10,270 bases of DNA from positions 1 through 10,270 of the forward strand of contig CAMPJU010000028.1 in the NCBI GenBank assembly GCA_946886995.1, written 5' to 3'. The notes under the pieces are model-generated. The model saw only the letters and a program-made list of their open reading frames with translations. It made no database searches and was not told the DNA's origin. The stretch comes from an uncultured Lysobacteraceae bacterium. Its GTDB lineage: Bacteria; Pseudomonadota; Gammaproteobacteria; Xanthomonadales; Xanthomonadaceae. Positions within the stretch are counted from its first letter, which is position 1, and the number at the start of each line of letters is the position of its first letter. Both the position numbers and the translations under genes were made by a program. Positions 7,959 to 10,270 of this stretch are shown piece after piece.

Positions 7959-7971
7959 CTGAACGGTTCAG
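7959..7971. promoter_or_regulatory. Perfect 13-bp palindrome, possible operator
   Basis: CTGAACGGTTCAG is a perfect inverted repeat around one central G. It ends just before the ATG at 7973 used for the GT39-like gene and lies upstream of the possible minus-strand leader RNA promoter. Its position suits an operator acting on either strand, but it does not match a regulator site I recognise. The GAAC and GTTC halves are too close together for a Bacillus-type LexA box. Confidence 0.25.
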
Positions 7972-7972
7972 G

Positions 7973-10120
7973 ATGAATGCGCGCCAGCCCTCGCCAGCGC
8001 CGACGAACGGCTGTCCGTCGCCTGATCCGGCCCGCGTTCCTGCCCTGATGGCCACATCGCCGCGTCACCCCGGCTCCGCCTCCGCCGCACCCTGGCTCGG
8101 CTGGTCGTTGCTCGCCGCGCTGGTCCTGCTGGCCATCCTCCGCTCCGCTGCGGGCACCCACCGCGACAGCTTCACGGTCGACGAACCCTGGCACGTCGTC
8201 GCCGGCAAGAGCTACGCGCGCGGCGACGGGTTCCATCTCAACCCGGAACATCCGCCGCTGGTGAAGTTGTGGGTCGGCGCATGGATGCACGACGCGCTGC
8301 AGATGCCGCCATTGCCGCCGCTGAGCGAGAAGATCCAGGAACGCGAATGGGTCGAGAGGACGCTGTTCTTCGACAACGACCCGCGGGCGGTCCAGTCGCG
8401 CGCGCGCCTGGCGTTGTGGACGTTCCACGGACTGCTGCTGCTCGCCCTCGGCGGACTGCTCTGGCGCGCCTGCGGGCTGCCATGGGCGGCGGGCACGCTG
8501 GCCTTCCTGGCGCTGGAACCGACGATCGGCGCCCACCTGCCGGTGGTGATGACCGACCTCCCGCTCGCGTTGACGCTCGGCCTGGCCGCCGTCGCCGGCG
8601 GGGTGCTCGCCGCCACCTGGCGGTGGCGCTGGGCGTTCGCGCTCGGCGCCGCCATGGGCCTGGCGCTGGCGGCCAAGCATTCCGCGCTGGCGGGACTGGC
8701 CGGCCTGGCGCTGGTGCTGGCCGTCGCGGCGTTCGTCGGTGCGCTTCGCGCGCCGCGCGAACTGGCGCGCAGGGCCGCGATGCTGGTCGCCAGCGCGGCG
8801 ATCGCACTCGCACTGCTGTGGGCGACGTACGGCCTGCGCTTCCACGCGGGCGCCGACGGCAGCGATGCGTTCAACGCGCCGATCGAGGCGAAGATCGACG
8901 AGATCGCGCTGCCGCACTGGCGCGCGGGCCTCGCGTTCGCGGACGAATACCACCTGCTGCCCCGCTCCTACCTCTGGGGATTGGCGGACACCGTGCGCAC
9001 CGGCGTGGAAGGTCGCGGCCTGGGCATGCACTTCGTCTGGGGCGAGGTGCACTACGGCAAGCCGCCGTGGTTCAGCTGGCCGGCGATCCTGGCATCGAAG
9101 GTCCCGCTCGCACTGCTGGCGCTTGCGCTGGCGGGCATCCCGCTCGCGTTCCGCCGCGCCCTGCCCGCCAGTACCCGGTGGACGCTCGCGACGGTGGTGG
9201 CCGCGTGCGGATTCCACATGCTGGCGCTCGTCGGGTCGGACGGCATCTGGGGCGGCGTCCGGCATGCGATGCCGGTCCTGCTGGGCGCGGCGGTGTTTGC
9301 CGGCGGCGTGGTGCACTGGGCCTGGCGGCGGCGCTCGCGCGTGGCGATCGGCGCGGTCGCGGCGGTCTACCTGGTCGCCGCCGCGATGACGTTGCGCGAG
9401 CCGCGGCTCTGGGAGTACCACAACGAACTGGTCGGCGGCACCGCCGGCGCGCACCGGTACTTCATGCACGAAGGGCTCGACCTCGGCCAGCGCTTCCACG
9501 AACTGCGCGACATCCACGACCGGCTGGTCGCACCGTCCGGGCTGCCGATGTACGTCGACTACTGGGTCGGCGAGGAGCAGATGAAGGCCGCGAAACTCAA
9601 CCAGCGCCGGTTCGTGGAGTCGCTCCGGGACACCAATGTCGAGGGGCGTTACGAGGGCTGGTTCGTCTACTCGATGACCAGCGCCCTGCCCTGGCCCCAA
9701 TGGGACTGGGATCCCGCCGAAGTGTTCCGCGACATGGAGCTCGTGGAACGCCGGGGCCACGTCATGGTCTGGCGCGGCACGCTGGTCCGTCCGCGCGCAC
9801 GCGCCAGCAGCATGATCGGCCGGGTCATGGACTACATCTACAAGGAAGGCGGCGACGACTGGTCCCTGGTGGCCGCCCGCCTCGAGGAATCCGTGGTGCA
9901 CGCGCCACAGCGCATCGACGCCGCGGTCGAACTCGGCAACGCGTACGTCCGGCTCGGCCGTCGCGGGGAGGCGATCACCGCGTACCAGCGCCTGCTCGAC
10001 CAGGACAAGATCCCCGTCGAGGGGAAGGTCGAGGCGATGCTGCGCGCGCAGATCGAACGCATCCACACCGCGGAGGACGTCACGGCGGTCGCGCCGATGC
10101 GCAATCCGTGGATGGAGTGA
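7973..10120 (+). CDS. GT39/ArnT-like membrane glycosyltransferase with C-terminal TPR-like domain
   Basis: A 715-residue GT-C fold glycosyltransferase (PMT/ArnT superfamily), expected to move a sugar from a polyprenyl-phosphate donor to a periplasmic acceptor. Seen: first membrane segment 41-58; a periplasmic loop with SFTVDEPWHVVAGKSYARG (66-84) carrying the DE pair (D70, E71) typical of the catalytic site, then LNPEHPPLVKLW (89-100) with the HPP motif; MTDLPLALTLGLAA (193-206); LALAAKHSALAGL (230-242); about ten hydrophobic segments up to residue 472. Residues 473-610 are soluble, probably periplasmic. At 648-676, IDAAVELGNAYVRLGRRGEA and the following YQRLL form one TPR-like unit. Start is uncertain: the ATG at 7973 has no good Shine-Dalgarno; a GTG at 7931 lies 10 bases after AAGGA; the ATG at 8048 would give 690 residues and drop an N-terminus with less GC-biased third positions. 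The acceptor is unknown. It is followed by a terminator shared with groL. Confidence 0.85.
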   Translation: MNARQPSPAPTNGCPSPDPARVPALMATSPRHPGSASAAPWLGWSLLAALVLLAILRSAAGTHRDSFTVDEPWHVVAGKSYARGDGFHLNPEHPPLVKLWVGAWMHDALQMPPLPPLSEKIQEREWVERTLFFDNDPRAVQSRARLALWTFHGLLLLALGGLLWRACGLPWAAGTLAFLALEPTIGAHLPVVMTDLPLALTLGLAAVAGGVLAATWRWRWAFALGAAMGLALAAKHSALAGLAGLALVLAVAAFVGALRAPRELARRAAMLVASAAIALALLWATYGLRFHAGADGSDAFNAPIEAKIDEIALPHWRAGLAFADEYHLLPRSYLWGLADTVRTGVEGRGLGMHFVWGEVHYGKPPWFSWPAILASKVPLALLALALAGIPLAFRRALPASTRWTLATVVAACGFHMLALVGSDGIWGGVRHAMPVLLGAAVFAGGVVHWAWRRRSRVAIGAVAAVYLVAAAMTLREPRLWEYHNELVGGTAGAHRYFMHEGLDLGQRFHELRDIHDRLVAPSGLPMYVDYWVGEEQMKAAKLNQRRFVESLRDTNVEGRYEGWFVYSMTSALPWPQWDWDPAEVFRDMELVERRGHVMVWRGTLVRPRARASSMIGRVMDYIYKEGGDDWSLVAARLEESVVHAPQRIDAAVELGNAYVRLGRRGEAITAYQRLLDQDKIPVEGKVEAMLRAQIERIHTAEDVTAVAPMRNPWME

Positions 10121-10127
10121 CGCAAAA

Positions 10128-10157
10128 AAAGAGCCCCGCGTTGCTGCGGGGCTCTTT
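10128..10157. terminator. Bidirectional intrinsic terminator between the GT39-like gene and groL
   Basis: AAAGAGCCCCGC (10128-10139) and GCGGGGCTCTTT (10146-10157) form a perfect 12-bp stem with a six-base loop. Seven A residues at 10124-10130 precede it and three T residues close it. It starts 7 bases after the GT39-like stop codon. On the minus strand the A run becomes a seven-T tract right after the GC stem, so it is especially strong for groL transcripts arriving from the right. Two convergent genes share it. Confidence 0.9.
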
Positions 10158-10163
10158 CGTGTT

Positions 10164-10192
10164 CCCGGATTCCGCCGTTGGCTGCATCCGGG
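10164..10192. repeat. REP-like palindromic element near the groL 3' end
   Basis: CCCGGAT (10164-10170) pairs with ATCCGGG (10186-10192), and inside it GCC (10174-10176) pairs with GGC (10180-10182) around GTT, with three mismatched bases between the two stems. Hairpins of the kind GCATCCGGGCTACGG are, to my recollection, scattered between convergent genes in many GC-rich proteobacteria. A single copy is seen here, so its repeat nature is inferred. It lies between the shared terminator and the groL stop, so it would form in the groL 3' untranslated RNA. Confidence 0.45.
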
Positions 10193-10213
10193 CTACGGGG
10201 GCTGCGGACCGAC

Positions 10214-10270
10214 TTAGAAATCCATGCCGCCCATGCCGCCCATGCCGCCGCCGCCCTGCATCGGGGGCTC
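10214..10270 (-). CDS. groL: Chaperonin GroEL, C-terminal end only
   Basis: Only the last 18 codons and the TAA stop are in the window; the gene continues past the right edge. The tail reads EPPMQGGGGMGGMGGMDF, the GGM-repeat C-terminus typical of bacterial GroEL, which projects into the folding cavity of the tetradecamer. The final Met-Asp-Phe matches the tails common in gammaproteobacteria such as Xanthomonas relatives. GroEL refolds client proteins with ATP and GroES; groS is expected upstream, outside the window. It converges on the GT39-like gene, and its transcript should end at the T tract after the 10128-10157 hairpin. Confidence 0.93.
   Translation of the reverse strand, partial: EPPMQGGGGMGGMGGMDF

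Noticed and set aside
7861..7990. Possible tRNA, because of the GGTTCG string on the minus strand
   Set aside because: GGTTCG here is the UUCG loop of the terminator. There is no acceptor stem, anticodon arm or CCA context.
7435..8055. Minus-strand leader peptide candidate (frame [10 protein letters not shown]...)
   Set aside because: The frame has no stop near the terminator and simply continues as a shadow of glnE, with no run of regulatory codons.
7925..10066. 713-codon open frame antisense to the GT39-like gene
   Set aside because: Composition is rich in Arg, Gln, His and Asp with no motif, while the plus strand encodes clear membrane segments and GT-C motifs. It is a shadow.

Overview
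The window is very GC-rich and tightly packed, with codons strongly biased to G or C in third position. Its gene set is typical of a gammaproteobacterium: full-length glnE, a RutE-type nitroreductase, a pirin, a small CHCC zinc-finger protein, LPS or glycan glycosyltransferases, and a GroEL ending in the usual GGM tail. GC content and gene neighbourhood suggest Xanthomonadaceae/Lysobacteraceae (Lysobacter or Luteimonas-like). That placement is an inference, since no rRNA or marker alignment could be run.

Layout. From 1 to 3913 five minus-strand genes are packed head to tail and read leftward: RutE-like nitroreductase (3326-3913), pirin (2605-3318), 73-aa zinc-finger protein (2360-2581), GT4 glycosyltransferase (1216-2355), and an O-antigen ligase/polymerase family membrane protein (1-1235, cut by the left edge). 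Gaps are 7, 23 and 4 nt, and the last pair overlaps by 20 nt, so the group looks like one transcription unit joining small redox/stress enzymes to surface-glycan assembly. A divergent 84-bp gap then separates a plus-strand ELM1-family (DUF1022) GT-B-like protein (3998-5011). This runs convergently, with a 16-nt gap, into glnE (5028-7799, minus), the bifunctional adenylyltransferase/adenylyl-removing enzyme that controls glutamine synthetase.

Upstream of glnE, at about 7842-7877, is a strong intrinsic terminator on the glnE sense strand, with no recognisable gene in front of it. This implies a short leader RNA or small RNA between glnE and the divergent gene. A plus-strand GT39/ArnT-like membrane glycosyltransferase follows, with a C-terminal soluble part carrying one TPR-like unit (about 7973-10120). 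A 12-bp perfect hairpin flanked by A and T tracts (10128-10157) serves as a shared terminator between this gene and groL. A second, REP-like hairpin lies at 10164-10192. The right edge holds only the last 18 codons of groL (minus strand).

Overall this is mostly conserved chromosome: nitrogen control (glnE), chaperonin (groL) and envelope glycan genes. There are no mobile elements, CRISPR arrays, tRNAs or rRNAs. Many long overlapping open frames are GC-rich shadows of the real genes and are not annotated. I found no clearly new multi-gene system. The best leads are the orphan terminator/leader RNA before glnE, the bacterial ELM1-family protein, and the GT39 protein with its soluble tail.
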